From Cloacibacterium normanense (GTDB lineage Bacteria > Bacteroidota > Bacteroidia > Flavobacteriales > Weeksellaceae), in assembly GCF_002943105.1 (NCBI RefSeq), contig NZ_PTPZ01000003.1, positions 310,001 to 374,000 of the forward strand: DNA of 64,000 bases. The letters are read 5' to 3'. The position numbers and the translations under genes were made by a program. How positions within the stretch are numbered: position 1 is the stretch's first letter; each line of letters begins with the position of its first letter. The notes under the pieces are model-generated. The model saw only the letters and a program-made list of their open reading frames with translations. It made no database searches and was not told the DNA's origin. This document shows, in pieces, positions 32,767-43,581 of the stretch.

Positions 32767-34080
32767 TTAGTATCTGTAGTATTCTGGTTTGAAAGGACCT
32801 TCTACTTCTACACCAATATATTTAGCTTGTTCTGGAGAAAGTGTTTCTAACTCTACACCTAATTTTTTAAGGTGAAGTGCTGCTACTTTTTCATCTAAAT
32901 GTTTTGGTAACATGTACACTTTGTTTTCGTATGCTTCAGAATTTGTCCAAAGTTCAATTTGAGCTAGAGTTTGGTTGGTAAATGAGTTAGACATTACAAA
33001 ACTTGGGTGACCAGTTGCGCAACCAAGGTTTACCAATCTACCTTCTGCTAAAATGATGATTTCTTTGCCATCTACATTGTAAATATCTACTTGTGGTTTT
33101 ACTTCAGTTTTGGTGTTACCATAGTTTTCGTTTAACCAAGCCATATCAATTTCGTTATCAAAGTGACCAATATTACAAACGATGGTCTTATCTTTCATTT
33201 TTTTGAAATGTTCAGCTCTTACGATATTAAAGTTACCAGTAGTAGTGATTACAATATCAGCATTTTCGATTACGGTGTCTAGTTTTTTCACTTCGTAACC
33301 TTCCATAGCAGCTTGTAAAGCACAGATTGGGTCAATCTCTGTAACAGTAACGATAGAACCAGCTCCTCTAAATGAAGCAGCAGTACCTTTACCTACATCT
33401 CCGAAACCACAAACTACCACTCTTTTACCAGCTAGCATTACGTCTGTCGCTCTTCTGATTGCATCTACAGCAGATTCTCTACAGCCGTATTTGTTGTCGA
33501 ATTTAGATTTAGTAACAGAATCGTTTACGTTTATTGCAGGCATTACTAGAGTTCCGTTTGCCATTCTTTCGTATAATCTGTGAACACCAGTAGTTGTTTC
33601 TTCAGAAAGACCTTTGATTCCAGCAGTTAATTCTGGGAATTTATCAAAAACCATATTGGTTAAGTCACCACCATCATCCAGAATCATGTTTAATGGTTTT
33701 CTGTCTTCTCCAAAGAAAATGGTTTGTTCAATACACCAATCGAATTCTTCTGCATTCATTCCTTTCCATGCGTAAACTGGGATTCCAGCAGCAGCAATAG
33801 CAGCAGCAGCGTGATCTTGGGTAGAGAAAATATTACAAGAAGACCAAGTTACTTCTGCACCAAGGTGAACCAAAGTTTCGATGAGAACAGCAGTTTGAAT
33901 AGTCATGTGAAGACAACCCGCAATTCTAGCGCCTTTTAATGGTTGAGAAGGACCATATTCTTCTCTTAACGCCATTAAACCTGGCATTTCTGCTTCAGCC
34001 AATTGAATTTCTTTGCGTCCCCATTCTGCTAGGGAAATATCCTTAACTTTGTAAGGTAAATATTGAGTTTTAGTTTCCAT
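32767..34080 (-). CDS. ahcY: Adenosylhomocysteinase
   Basis: The enzyme hydrolyses S-adenosyl-homocysteine to adenosine and homocysteine in the methyl cycle. Visible motifs are [35 protein letters not shown], the NAD-binding [17 protein letters not shown] and the C-terminal [10 protein letters not shown]. The ATG at 34078-34080 ([11 protein letters not shown]) is chosen over a longer non-ATG start seven codons upstream. This gives 437 residues, the normal length. It stands alone, with its own promoter and terminator. Confidence 0.95.
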   Translation of the reverse strand: METKTQYLPYKVKDISLAEWGRKEIQLAEAEMPGLMALREEYGPSQPLKGARIAGCLHMTIQTAVLIETLVHLGAEVTWSSCNIFSTQDHAAAAIAAAGIPVYAWKGMNAEEFDWCIEQTIFFGEDRKPLNMILDDGGDLTNMVFDKFPELTAGIKGLSEETTTGVHRLYERMANGTLVMPAINVNDSVTKSKFDNKYGCRESAVDAIRRATDVMLAGKRVVVCGFGDVGKGTAASFRGAGSIVTVTEIDPICALQAAMEGYEVKKLDTVIENADIVITTTGNFNIVRAEHFKKMKDKTIVCNIGHFDNEIDMAWLNENYGNTKTEVKPQVDIYNVDGKEIIILAEGRLVNLGCATGHPSFVMSNSFTNQTLAQIELWTNSEAYENKVYMLPKHLDEKVAALHLKKLGVELETLSPEQAKYIGVEVEGPFKPEYYRY

Positions 34081-34098
34081 TAATTGAAAAAATTTTTG

Positions 34099-34106
34099 CA
34101 AAAATA
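34099..34106 (-). promoter_or_regulatory. Probable -7 promoter box of ahcY
   Basis: On the minus strand TATTTTTG fits TAnnTTTG, and the start codon lies 18 bases downstream. A TTG-type -33 box is not evident, so this is moderate evidence. Confidence 0.4.
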
Positions 34107-34226
34107 CAATATATTTTTTTAAAAAATTTGAAATAATTACAGTTAAAATCTATCATAATCATCCATTAAAAACTCCACTACAGAAAAATCCATAGCAGAG
34201 TTTCGGTTGATAGAAAAAACAATATA

Positions 34227-35666
34227 TTATTTCCAACCTCCGCCTAAACTTTTATAAATTTCGACTACAGAGGTGAGTTGGTTTTTCTGTGCTTCTATAA
34301 GTTCTATTTTAGCATCTAATAAATCTCTATTATTCATCAATACTTCTAGATAGTCTGCTCTAGAATTTTTGAAAAGAAGTTGAGCAATGTCTATAGATTT
34401 TTCTAATGCTTTACTTTCTTGATTTTTCAATTCATAGTATTGATTAAGGTTTTTGATTTTTGACATTTTGGTAGAAACCTCTAGGTAAGCGTTCAGTATG
34501 GTTTTATCATATTCATACAATGCTTCTAGTTGTTTAGCATTGGCATACTGAAAATTGGCTTTAATTGCAGATTTATTAATCAGTGGTCCTGCTAATTCAC
34601 CAGCAAGGTGATAGGCTACTGATTCTGGAAATTTTACCAAATAATTTGGTTTAAAAGCTTCCAAACCTAGCGAAGCTGATATTCCCAAAGAAGGGTAGAA
34701 CTCTTTACGAGCCACTTCTACATCTAATTTTGAAGCGGTAAGTTCATATTCTGCTTGTCTAATGTCTGGTCGATTTTCTAGCAATTGAGAAGGAATCCCT
34801 GTAAAAATTTGTTCAGGAAGTGGTGGCATCAAGTTTTCGGTAGAACGTTCAATATTTTGCGGAAATCTTCCCGTTAAAGCATTAATTATGTTTTCTTTTT
34901 CGGTAATGTCTTGTTTGATGACATATTCTTGGGCTTTTGATTTTGCTAATTCTGCCTCAAATTTTTTCACCGCTAGTTCGGTAGTTGCCGCTGCTTCTTT
35001 TTGAATTTTTGCAATTTCTAGAGCCTTTTCATTAATTTGAATATATTGATGAATAATATCTAACTGGCGGTCAAGAGCAATAAGTTCATAGTAATTGTTT
35101 GCAATTTCTGCAATTAAATTGGAGAGAATGAAATTTTTCCCTTCTACAGTAGACAGATAATGAGCTACAGCAGCATCTTTTTCGTCTCTTAACTTTTTCC
35201 AGATGTCTATTTCCCAACTTGCATTTAATCCGCCTTCATAATTAAATAATGGGTCTGGAATAGGGTGGTCTCCTTCCATATTGGTGCTTGCATCACCAGC
35301 GCCTTCACTGGTGTATCTTCCTGCTTTTTTTACGCCAATAGAGCCACCTGCATTTACAAAAGGAGAGAGTTTCCCTTTTTGATAAAGAACATTGCTTTTG
35401 GCCATTTCTATTTCTTGATATGTTTTCATCAGTTCTTGGTTATTAACAAGAGCTGTTTCTATCAATTTTTGAAGATTTAGGTCGGTGAAAAATTCTTTCC
35501 AAGGAGTATTTCCTATGTTTTTCGTTTCATCATTACTAGATTGAGCGAAATTTTTAGGGAGATTTTCTTTCGTTTCATCTTTAATCACTGTAGCCATAGG
35601 TGCTTTACAACCTATTAATAATATGGTGAAAAAAGAAAGGCTTATGTTTTTATAAAATCGGTTCAT
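34227..35666 (-). CDS. OprM/NodT-type outer-membrane efflux lipoprotein
   Basis: The lipobox ILLIGC follows an ATG at 35664-35666 (MNRFYKNISLSFF); a TTG three codons earlier is a less likely start. The protein has two outer-membrane-factor repeats: NTPWKEFFTDLNLQKLIETA, INASWEIDIWKKLRDEKDAA, and LENRPDIRQAEYELTASKLD before the second coiled-coil repeat. About 479 residues is typical. It overlaps the end of the RND pump gene by 17 bases. This is the exit duct of the AcrAB-like system. Confidence 0.9.
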   Translation of the reverse strand: MNRFYKNISLSFFTILLIGCKAPMATVIKDETKENLPKNFAQSSNDETKNIGNTPWKEFFTDLNLQKLIETALVNNQELMKTYQEIEMAKSNVLYQKGKLSPFVNAGGSIGVKKAGRYTSEGAGDASTNMEGDHPIPDPLFNYEGGLNASWEIDIWKKLRDEKDAAVAHYLSTVEGKNFILSNLIAEIANNYYELIALDRQLDIIHQYIQINEKALEIAKIQKEAAATTELAVKKFEAELAKSKAQEYVIKQDITEKENIINALTGRFPQNIERSTENLMPPLPEQIFTGIPSQLLENRPDIRQAEYELTASKLDVEVARKEFYPSLGISASLGLEAFKPNYLVKFPESVAYHLAGELAGPLINKSAIKANFQYANAKQLEALYEYDKTILNAYLEVSTKMSKIKNLNQYYELKNQESKALEKSIDIAQLLFKNSRADYLEVLMNNRDLLDAKIELIEAQKNQLTSVVEIYKSLGGGWK

Positions 35667-38600
35667 TATTGTCAATTTCTTCGGTTAAAGGATTTTCGTC
35701 TTCGTGTTCTGCCATTCTAAGTTTATCTGAAATCACTCCGAAAAGGTAATATAAACCAGGAATAATGATAAGTCCAAAAACGGTTCCTATCAGCATTCCT
35801 CCAGCAGCGGCTGTTCCTATGGTTCTATTTCCTATAGCTCCTGGTCCAGTTGCTATGGCTAGTGGAATAAGCCCAGCAATAAATGCAAATGAAGTCATCA
35901 AAATAGGTCTAAAACGTAAAGTAGCGGCTTGGATAGCTGCTTTGGCAATTTCTTCTCCAGCAGCTCTTCTTTGTACAGCAAATTCTACAATTAGTACTGC
36001 ATTTTTCCCCAATAAACCTATGAGCATAATCATGGCAATCTGTGCATAAATATTATTTTCTAAGCCAAATAATTCTAAGCACAAAAACGCTCCGAAAATC
36101 CCAATAGGTAAGGATAAAATAATAGGTAATGGTAAAACAAAGCTTTCGTATTGTGCGGACAAGATGAGGTACACAAATCCTAAACAAACTAAGAAAATAT
36201 AAACGGCTTCATTTCCTCGGCTTACTTCATCTTTAGAAATACCTGCCCAATCAATGTCAAAACCTCTAGGTAAAGTTTTTTCGGCCACTTCTTTTATGGC
36301 ATTAATCGCTTCACCACTACTGTATCCTTCAGCGGGATTACCACTTACCTCAGAAGAATTGTAAAGATTATGACGAGTAATTTCAGACATTCCATATACT
36401 TTTTCTAAGTGCATAAAATCTGAATAAGGAACCATTTGGTCTTTATCATTTTTAGTGTACAATTTGAGTAAATCTTGCGGCAATGCACGATATTGTGGCC
36501 CAGCTTGAACAATCACCTTGTAAGGTCTGTCAAATCTTATAAAACCTGTTTCGTAATTAGATCCAATAAGTGTAGAGAGATTATCCATGGCTTTTCCTAC
36601 ACTTACTCCTTTTTGTTCTGCCATATCATTATCTACTCTCATCATATATTGAGGGAAACTTGCGGAATAAAAAGAAAAGGCATTACCAAGTTCTGGTCTT
36701 TTTTTAAGATCTTCTACGAATTGTTTGCTCACTTCTTCCATTTTATGATAATCACCACTGCCAGCTTTATCTAATAAACGAAGTTCAAAACCTCCTGCTG
36801 CTCCATAACCTGGGATAGAAGGTGGCTGAAAAAACTCAATATTAGCTCCTGGAATTTCTTTGGCAATCTCTTCTAACTGTTCTATGATTTCTGTAGCAGA
36901 ATGTTTTCTATCACTCCAATTTTTAAGATTAATTAAACAAGTCCCGGTATTAGAACCTGTTCCTTCGGTAAGGATTTCGTACCCGGCTAATGAAGACACA
37001 GACTGTACACCTTCTATCTTTTCCGTTTTTTTCTGCAGGTCTAAAGCAATTTTATGAGTTCTCTCTAAGGTAGAGCCTGGCGGAGTTTGTACTATGGCGT
37101 AAATCATTCCTTGGTCTTCTCCAGGGATGAATCCAGAAGGAACTTTGTTACTCAAGAAAAATGTTCCCAAACAAAAAATCAATAATATCGGAAGAGTAAA
37201 CATTTTCTTAGTCACAAATTTTTGAAGTAATCCTTCGTATTTATTTGCACCTCTGTTGAAGAAGTTATTAAATCGATCTAGAAAATTATTGACAGGTGTT
37301 TTCTTTCTTTGTTTTCCGTGATTATTTTTGAGAATTAAAGCACATAGAGCAGGGGTTAAAGTAAGAGCAACTAACCCAGATAGAATAATGGCAGAAACCA
37401 TAGTAATGGAAAATTGTCTATAAAAAACACCTACAGGTCCAGACATAAAAGCAATAGGGATAAATACAGATGCCATTACTAAAGTGATGGCAATGATTGC
37501 ACCGCTTATTTCGTGCATGGCTTCTTCAGTAGCTTTTAAAGGAGAGAGATTTTTTTCTTCCATCTTGGCATGTACTGCTTCTATTACTACTATGGCGTCG
37601 TCTACTACTACCCCAATTGCCATCACTAATGCAAATAATGAAATAAGATTTAAGGTAATCCCAAATGCAGACATTACCGCGAAAGCTCCAATTAATGAAA
37701 CGGGTACGGCAAGTGTAGGAATAATGGTGGAGCGTAAATCTCCTAAGAATAAAAATACAACAATTGATACCAGAATAAACGCCTCGAAAAGAGTATGAAC
37801 TACTTTTTCCATAGAAGCATCTAAAAATCTAGAAACATCATAACTTATTTCATAATGCATCCCTTTTGGGAAATCTTTTTTTTCTAATTTGGCCAAAAGT
37901 TCTTTTACATCTTTAATTACTTGACTCGCATTTGAGCCATAAGATTGCTTAATGGTAATTGCTGCAGAAGGTTTCCCGTTTAAGGTAGAGTAGATGTCGT
38001 ACATCATGCTTCCAAATTCTACATCTGCTATGTCTTTTAACCTTACAAATTCTCCATTAGAATTCGCTTTTATAATAATGTTTTTGTATTCTTCTTCTTT
38101 GGTAAATCTACCCGGATATTTGATGACATATTCAAAACTTTGTGAGACTTTACCAGAACTTTCGCCAGTTCTTCCCGGAGAAGCTTCTAAACTTTGTTCG
38201 TTTAAGGCTTCCATTACTTCATCAGCAGAGATGTTGTATGCGGTCATTCTATCTGGCTTTAACCAAATTCTCATGGCGTACTGTCGGTCTCCTAAAATAT
38301 CTGCAAAACCTACACCATCTATTCTTTTGAGTTCTGGAAGAATATTGATGTCAGCATAGTTGAACAAGAATTTTTGGTCTGCTTTCTTGTCATTACTATA
38401 AAGGTTTACATACATCAACATGTTGGGTTCTTCTCTGGTGATTTTCACCCCTTCTCTTACTACGATTGGCGGAAGTTTATTAACTGCAGACGAAACTCTG
38501 TTCTGTACATTTACTGCAGCAATATTAGGGTCTGTTCCTAGGTTAAAAACCAATTGTATAGAGCCTTCTCCGTCATTTCCAGCATCAGAAGTCATGTATT

Positions 38601-38826
38601 TTAAACCGGGAATTCCATTCAGAGATTGTTCTAATGGAATGATTACCGATTTTACCATTAATTCATTATTAGAACCAGGATATTCTACCGTAATATTTAC
38701 TTTGGGTGGCGAAATAGATGGAAACTGCGTCACTGGCAATTCTATGAGAGCAAGCGCACCAAGAAACACTACAATCAATGAAATGACTATAGAGAGAACG
38801 GGTCTTCTTATATATTTATTAAACAT
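35650..38826 (-). CDS. AcrB-type (HAE1) multidrug RND pump
   Basis: At 1,058 residues it is full length: TM1 (RRPVLSIVISLIVVFLGAL), porter domains, TM4 with the proton-relay pair VVVDDAIVVIEAV, and TM10 with the relay lysine GLLGKNAVLIVEF. The D-D pair and the LRFRPILMTSFAF region mark the hydrophobe/amphiphile exporter class, not a metal pump. Substrates are likely drugs, bile salts or dyes. The adaptor gene lies 23 bases upstream and the duct gene overlaps downstream. Confidence 0.93.
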   Translation of the reverse strand: MFNKYIRRPVLSIVISLIVVFLGALALIELPVTQFPSISPPKVNITVEYPGSNNELMVKSVIIPLEQSLNGIPGLKYMTSDAGNDGEGSIQLVFNLGTDPNIAAVNVQNRVSSAVNKLPPIVVREGVKITREEPNMLMYVNLYSNDKKADQKFLFNYADINILPELKRIDGVGFADILGDRQYAMRIWLKPDRMTAYNISADEVMEALNEQSLEASPGRTGESSGKVSQSFEYVIKYPGRFTKEEEYKNIIIKANSNGEFVRLKDIADVEFGSMMYDIYSTLNGKPSAAITIKQSYGSNASQVIKDVKELLAKLEKKDFPKGMHYEISYDVSRFLDASMEKVVHTLFEAFILVSIVVFLFLGDLRSTIIPTLAVPVSLIGAFAVMSAFGITLNLISLFALVMAIGVVVDDAIVVIEAVHAKMEEKNLSPLKATEEAMHEISGAIIAITLVMASVFIPIAFMSGPVGVFYRQFSITMVSAIILSGLVALTLTPALCALILKNNHGKQRKKTPVNNFLDRFNNFFNRGANKYEGLLQKFVTKKMFTLPILLIFCLGTFFLSNKVPSGFIPGEDQGMIYAIVQTPPGSTLERTHKIALDLQKKTEKIEGVQSVSSLAGYEILTEGTGSNTGTCLINLKNWSDRKHSATEIIEQLEEIAKEIPGANIEFFQPPSIPGYGAAGGFELRLLDKAGSGDYHKMEEVSKQFVEDLKKRPELGNAFSFYSASFPQYMMRVDNDMAEQKGVSVGKAMDNLSTLIGSNYETGFIRFDRPYKVIVQAGPQYRALPQDLLKLYTKNDKDQMVPYSDFMHLEKVYGMSEITRHNLYNSSEVSGNPAEGYSSGEAINAIKEVAEKTLPRGFDIDWAGISKDEVSRGNEAVYIFLVCLGFVYLILSAQYESFVLPLPIILSLPIGIFGAFLCLELFGLENNIYAQIAMIMLIGLLGKNAVLIVEFAVQRRAAGEEIAKAAIQAATLRFRPILMTSFAFIAGLIPLAIATGPGAIGNRTIGTAAAGGMLIGTVFGLIIIPGLYYLFGVISDKLRMAEHEDENPLTEEIDNNEPIL

Positions 38827-38849
38827 AATTTTTCAAAGGATTTATGAAA

Positions 38850-39938
38850 TTAATTCGCTTTTATTTTTAAAGATTTAAAAACTTCTTGTGGGTTTACAAA
38901 TTTTATTTGTACTTGTTGATTGTCTTTTACTTTTTGTACGCCTTCTAGCAAGAATTTTTCATTTTCTTGAAGTCCGTTTGAAACCACGTAAATATCTGGT
39001 AGTTCATGAGCAATCGTTATTTCTCTAGACTTTATTTTCCCGTTTTGGTCTACTATAAAGACATATGTTTTGTCTTGAATTTCGTAAGTTGCTTTTTGTG
39101 GAATCTCGAGAATATTCTCCAGAGGCAATGACATTTTTATTTTTCCTGTTTCTCCGTTTCTTAGTAATTGATTAGGGTTAGGGAACTTAGCACGGAAAGC
39201 TATATTTCCTGTCTCACTATCGAATTCACCTTCTATGTTTTGAATAAATCCCTTTTCTGGGAAAAGTTCACCGTTTGCCATGACCAGATTCACTCCTTTG
39301 TCACCTCTTTCAGCAGCATGCATTTGATAGTTAAGATATTCTGGTTCAGAGAGGTTGAAATAAGCATAAATGCCGGAATTGTCTGATAATGAAGTAAGTA
39401 AATCTCCCTCATCTACCAAACTTCCTAATTTTAAAGGAATTCTATTGATAATCCCTGAAAATGGCGCTCTAATGGTGGTAAAAGATAATTTGGTTTGTGC
39501 CAGTCTTAATTCTGCTCTTGCTGCATCTAGTTTTGCTTTTGCCATTCTTTGTTCGTTTCTAGAAACTACATTATTTACCGATAGTTTAGTCGCATTTTCT
39601 AGTTCTATTATAGATTGGTCTACTTCGGCTTTTGCTTTCATCACTTCTGCCTGTAGAATTTGAGGCATAATTTGAAACATGGGTTGTCCTGCACGTACAT
39701 ATTGACCTTCGTCTACGTATATTTTTTGTAGAAATCCTTTTTCCTGAGCACGAATTTCAATGTTTTTAGCAGATTGAATTTTGGCTACATATTCTTTAGT
39801 AATATCTGTATTTGTTTTTAAAGGAATAGTAGCTGGATAAATGGAATTTTCTACTTTTTCTTCTTTTTTTTCTGAACAGCTTAATGCCAGAAATAATACC
39901 ATTAGACTTGCTAATGATGTGATTTTTTTGATCATCAT
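38850..39938 (-). CDS. AcrA-type RND adaptor lipoprotein
   Basis: The signal ends FLALSC. The two lipoyl half-motifs flank a hairpin: KGFLQKIYVDEGQYVRAGQP and TIRAPFSGIINRIPLKLG. Barrel and membrane-proximal domains follow. With 362 residues it is normal. It is the first gene of the acrA-acrB-oprM set on the minus strand; the intergenic spacing is 23 bases. Confidence 0.9.
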   Translation of the reverse strand: MMIKKITSLASLMVLFLALSCSEKKEEKVENSIYPATIPLKTNTDITKEYVAKIQSAKNIEIRAQEKGFLQKIYVDEGQYVRAGQPMFQIMPQILQAEVMKAKAEVDQSIIELENATKLSVNNVVSRNEQRMAKAKLDAARAELRLAQTKLSFTTIRAPFSGIINRIPLKLGSLVDEGDLLTSLSDNSGIYAYFNLSEPEYLNYQMHAAERGDKGVNLVMANGELFPEKGFIQNIEGEFDSETGNIAFRAKFPNPNQLLRNGETGKIKMSLPLENILEIPQKATYEIQDKTYVFIVDQNGKIKSREITIAHELPDIYVVSNGLQENEKFLLEGVQKVKDNQQVQIKFVNPQEVFKSLKIKAN

Positions 39939-40059
39939 ATGATTTGAAAATTTATGAAATTTAAAATGATAAAATGCACATAGTCAATGATTAATGACTT
40001 GTGTGTAAGGGGTTTTTCTCTTAAAGAAGAGAAATTTTAAGAAAGGAAAAATGGAGAAA

Positions 40060-40452
40060 TCAAATTCGCAGATTACGAACCAAAATGTAAATTTTAGATT
40101 GTAGAGTGAGTAAGATTTTGTTTCTTAATTCTATTTTCTTCCAAATAAAATCATTGGGAATATTAAAATTAAGATGATAAAGATTATCTGTTAAAGAAAA
40201 ATCAGAGAAACTTCCAGTATGTGAAAGTTCTTCTTCATCTAGTTCAAAAATTACATTATCTAAATCTTGTAATTCATCTGAAATGCTGATGAAATTATTG
40301 TCTGCTGAATGTTTTTCTATGTTTTTGTGTGAAGAAATTTTCTCAGCAGAAAAAGTTTTAGGAGAAACATGAAGTTTTCCTCCTACTAATAAAAGCAGGA
40401 GAATATTGGTAATAAAAAATTTAGTCCAAGTCTTCACGTAGTATTTTTTCAA
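40060..40452 (-). CDS. Membrane-anchored or exported small protein, unknown
   Basis: The 130 residues begin with a hydrophobic helix (FFITNILLLLLVGGKLHV, about 12-29), either an uncleaved anchor or signal. An acidic middle follows (DELQDLDNVIFELDEEELS) and a basic tail (TLQSKIYILVRNLRI). No Cys or catalytic motif is seen. It lies 121 bases upstream of the AcrA-type gene on the same strand and may share its control. I do not recognise a family. Confidence 0.5.
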   Translation of the reverse strand: MKKYYVKTWTKFFITNILLLLLVGGKLHVSPKTFSAEKISSHKNIEKHSADNNFISISDELQDLDNVIFELDEEELSHTGSFSDFSLTDNLYHLNFNIPNDFIWKKIELRNKILLTLQSKIYILVRNLRI

Positions 40453-40585
40453 GGGACAAAATTACTATTATATTGAATAGTTAAATCATGATTAACAAAA
40501 ATTAACATTCTTAAACTTTTAAATTAAACGTTTTAAAAAATTATAGAATTGAAATTATTTAGTAATTTTACCGTAAAATAAATAT

Positions 40586-41218
40586 ATGCCTTTCTATCAT
40601 GATTATTCTGATGAAAATGCTGTAATTCTTTACTGGAAGTATAGTGATGACGACGAATTTAACGCAGAAGAACTCATAGAACCCGAAAATCTGGAAAATG
40701 CCAAAGATTATCATCCCAAAAAGTTATTAGAACATTTGATGGTAAGAAAAATGCTCAAAATGCTACTTCCAGAGCACAAAATTCTCTATAAAACCATCGG
40801 CGAACCTTATCTCTGGCCAGATTCCGCACATATTTCTATCACGCATTCTTTTCCATTTGCTTCTTTAGCGGTTTCTAAAAATAGAGTAGGAATAGATTTA
40901 GAGAAAATAAGTTCTAAAATTCTAAGAATCAAAGATAAATTTCTACACGAATCAGAACATATTTGGACTCAGAACAGAGAAAATGAAGTAGATTTATTGA
41001 CGATTATTTGGGTCATCAAAGAAAGTCTTTACAAAGTTCACTTGTCTAAATATTGGTCGTTAAAAACTCATTATCAGGTGTTTCCTTTTGATGTCAATAA
41101 CCTTTCTGAAATAAAATGTAGAGTTTTTGATGATTTTTTCAGTCATGATTTCACTGCAAAAGTCTTTAAAATAGAAGATTTTTACTTCGCCATTGTAGAA
41201 GAAAACCGTGATTTATAA
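40586..41218 (+). CDS. 4'-phosphopantetheinyl transferase superfamily protein
   Basis: The Sfp-type motifs are present: SITHSFPFASLAVS, VGIDLEKIS with the Mg-binding Asp, and IIWVIKESLYKV carrying the W-x-x-K-E-S-x-x-K pattern. The enzyme transfers phosphopantetheine from coenzyme A to a carrier-protein serine. At 210 residues it resembles the Sfp type rather than AcpS, so it may serve secondary-metabolite carrier proteins as well as ACP. It ends two bases from the converging FUSC gene. Confidence 0.88.
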   Translation: MPFYHDYSDENAVILYWKYSDDDEFNAEELIEPENLENAKDYHPKKLLEHLMVRKMLKMLLPEHKILYKTIGEPYLWPDSAHISITHSFPFASLAVSKNRVGIDLEKISSKILRIKDKFLHESEHIWTQNRENEVDLLTIIWVIKESLYKVHLSKYWSLKTHYQVFPFDVNNLSEIKCRVFDDFFSHDFTAKVFKIEDFYFAIVEENRDL

Positions 41219-41220
41219 GA

Positions 41221-43455
41221 TTAATCAGTTACTTTTTCTGCAATTTTTCTTTGGTCACGAGCTTGATTATAAATCAGTTCTAGTAATTCTCTGATGTTTT
41301 TGAGCTCAGTAAGATGAGAAATATTTTTAGGATCTCGTCTGTCATAGAATTCATTTTCGGTGATTTCTTCTTTTCTTTTTTCTAAAAGTTCATTTACCAA
41401 ATCTTCTGGTGTAAGTTTGCTTTCTGCAAAATCATCTTTTCTAATTTCTTGTTTTTGTAAAATCGCAATAGTACGAGAAAGTTCAGCATTAATCTTATTT
41501 TTCCAATTTTCGAAGTCTATTTCACGATAAACCGCGTTTTTTTGTGCATACTGAGAAAGAGATGCGCTGTAAGCGGTAAAAAGGTGAGAAGTGGTCACGA
41601 ATTGGTGAACGTTTTCTAGATTTTTCTGTTGACCTTTTGGGTCAGAAAGCATTTTCTGGAAATTATCTGAAAGATTGGCCAAACTTACTACAGCGTGTTT
41701 TCGGCTGATTTTATAGTCTTGAATAGGAATGTTTTTTTGCTGAAGAATCTCAATGATAGTATTCAAATATTTATGATTGGCAAGGATGTAATTCAGCATA
41801 AAAGTTCTGTTTTTCTGATGTTCCCAAACGGGCAAAACCAAGTAAGAAACCAGAAATACAATGACTCCAGCAATTGCTGTGTCAATCAACCTTTCCATAA
41901 AAAGTTCTGAGAAGTCTCCAGGTTTTAGAAAGTTGAACATCAAGAAAATATAAATCGTCATAAAGAAAACAGACCACGCATATTTATCTTTGAGAAAACT
42001 GAAAGTGAGCACCAAACAGATTAGGAAAATCACAAATTGTGTAGGAGGATTGGTGATGAAATAGATCACAAACAATCCAGCAGCAGCACCGCCGATTGTT
42101 CCGTATAATCTAAGGATATTTCTGTGTTTGGTAATGCTGTAAGCAGGTCTCATAATCGCCAAAATGGTGATGAGAATCCAGAACGTTTTTTGAATATGAA
42201 AAATTTCAATTTTAGAAATAGCGTAACCTACTAATAATGCGGTAGTTATTCTTACGGCGTGTCTGAAATGATTCGATTTGATAGAGAAATTTTCTAGGAA
42301 AACTTTTGAGTTAAGTTTTTCATCTTTTTGTACGAATTTTTCTAAATCTAAGCCTGTAGAAAGGCTTTTTGCCAATTTGATATCTTGAGATTTTAAAAGA
42401 TATATTTTTTGAGTTTCTTCTGAAATGGCAGAAATTCTGTGCATTATTTGTCTCAAAATCATGAAATCCTCAAGCGTTTCAGCGTTCAGGTGTTGATTTC
42501 TGAGTTGGTAGTATTCTTCGTGTAAGGCATGAAGTTCTGCAGAAATATCAGCAATGGGAGCGGTTTTTAATCCACCTTGAATAGAAATCCCGATGTGAAC
42601 CAATTCATTCGATAATAAATTGAGGTAATTGTGGATTTTTTCTAAAATATTTTTATTTCCAAAAGTATTTTGGAGTTTTCGGTAGTCATTGGTTGAGGTC
42701 AATAAAATTTCGTAAAGGTCAAGTGAATTGAGGAAAAGCTGCATTAGTAATCTACTGGTAGAAGTAGATTCTCTTACGATTTGTCGGGTTTTGAAAACCA
42801 CTTCTCTTGTCGCTTCTTGGTGTTCTTTGATTCTGACTTGTAATGCAAAAATTTGCTTATACAAAACATCGAAATCTGGCTTAGAATGGTAAAAATGAGC
42901 TTTTAGTTTCAAATAATTACCGAGTTCTATGTAATTTTCGCCAATCATTTGTTCTGCCAGTTTATAAGGTTTTATTACCGTTACCAGCATGAAAACCAAG
43001 ATGAACCAAATTCCACCTAAAGTAAAAACCAATGCATTATAAAACGCAGAATGACCACCAGGAGCGCCATCTATAAAAATGGCTAAAACGACTAATGTGA
43101 GGGAACCTACTGCTGCTAAACGTTGTCCGTAAACGCCTAACATGGTAAAAAACATCCCGAAAATGATTATTTCTAAAAAAATTAGCGGTGGGAAATCTTT
43201 CAGCAATCCTGCAATCAGCGAGACAAAGAAATAAAATCCAGAGGCAACGATGAGTGCGTTTCTTCTTCGGTGAAAAGGACCTGTAGAATCCGTAAGTGCT
43301 AGGAAAAGGGTTCCGAGTGGAAATAAGAAAAATTCTTTCAGCAAACCTAAATACGCCAAAATAATACTCGGGATTACAACGGCTAAAGCAATTCTGGTTC
43401 CTGAGTAAATATATTGACTGGTAATAAATTTTTTAAGTTCCGAAGCATAATTCAT
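41221..43455 (-). CDS. FUSC-family membrane protein (YccS-like)
   Basis: The protein has two blocks of TM helices separated and followed by long cytoplasmic helical regions. The first (about 20-160) includes ALAVVIPSIILAYLGLL and LAAVGSLTLVVLAIF; the second (about 395-530) includes AVRITTALLVGYAIS and RILRLYGTIGGAA-type FUSC signature TKHRNILRLYGTIGGAAAGL. 744 residues matches YccS. FUSC proteins are proposed aromatic-acid or envelope-stress exporters; the substrate is not shown by the sequence. Confidence 0.85.
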   Translation of the reverse strand: MNYASELKKFITSQYIYSGTRIALAVVIPSIILAYLGLLKEFFLFPLGTLFLALTDSTGPFHRRRNALIVASGFYFFVSLIAGLLKDFPPLIFLEIIIFGMFFTMLGVYGQRLAAVGSLTLVVLAIFIDGAPGGHSAFYNALVFTLGGIWFILVFMLVTVIKPYKLAEQMIGENYIELGNYLKLKAHFYHSKPDFDVLYKQIFALQVRIKEHQEATREVVFKTRQIVRESTSTSRLLMQLFLNSLDLYEILLTSTNDYRKLQNTFGNKNILEKIHNYLNLLSNELVHIGISIQGGLKTAPIADISAELHALHEEYYQLRNQHLNAETLEDFMILRQIMHRISAISEETQKIYLLKSQDIKLAKSLSTGLDLEKFVQKDEKLNSKVFLENFSIKSNHFRHAVRITTALLVGYAISKIEIFHIQKTFWILITILAIMRPAYSITKHRNILRLYGTIGGAAAGLFVIYFITNPPTQFVIFLICLVLTFSFLKDKYAWSVFFMTIYIFLMFNFLKPGDFSELFMERLIDTAIAGVIVFLVSYLVLPVWEHQKNRTFMLNYILANHKYLNTIIEILQQKNIPIQDYKISRKHAVVSLANLSDNFQKMLSDPKGQQKNLENVHQFVTTSHLFTAYSASLSQYAQKNAVYREIDFENWKNKINAELSRTIAILQKQEIRKDDFAESKLTPEDLVNELLEKRKEEITENEFYDRRDPKNISHLTELKNIRELLELIYNQARDQRKIAEKVTD

Positions 43456-43529
43456 TTTGCAAAGATAGCAATTGTCTCGTAAGTCTGAGATTCTGGAATA
43501 TTACTAAACTCTGAATTTTTGTAAAAAAA

Positions 43530-43560
43530 CACCGCGCCGAATTTTCAATTCGGCGCGGTG
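43530..43560. terminator. Strong bidirectional terminator after porV
   Basis: CACCGCGCCGAATT-TTC-AATTCGGCGCGGTG is a perfect 14-bp stem with A-runs on both sides, so it terminates on either strand. It closes the porU-porV transcript. Confidence 0.92.
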
Positions 43561-43581
43561 AAAAAAATATTTTATTAATCG

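Noticed and set aside
34107-34226. SAH or SAM riboswitch near ahcY
   Set aside because: The leader between the promoter box and the start codon is about 15-20 bases and AT-only, too short for a known riboswitch.
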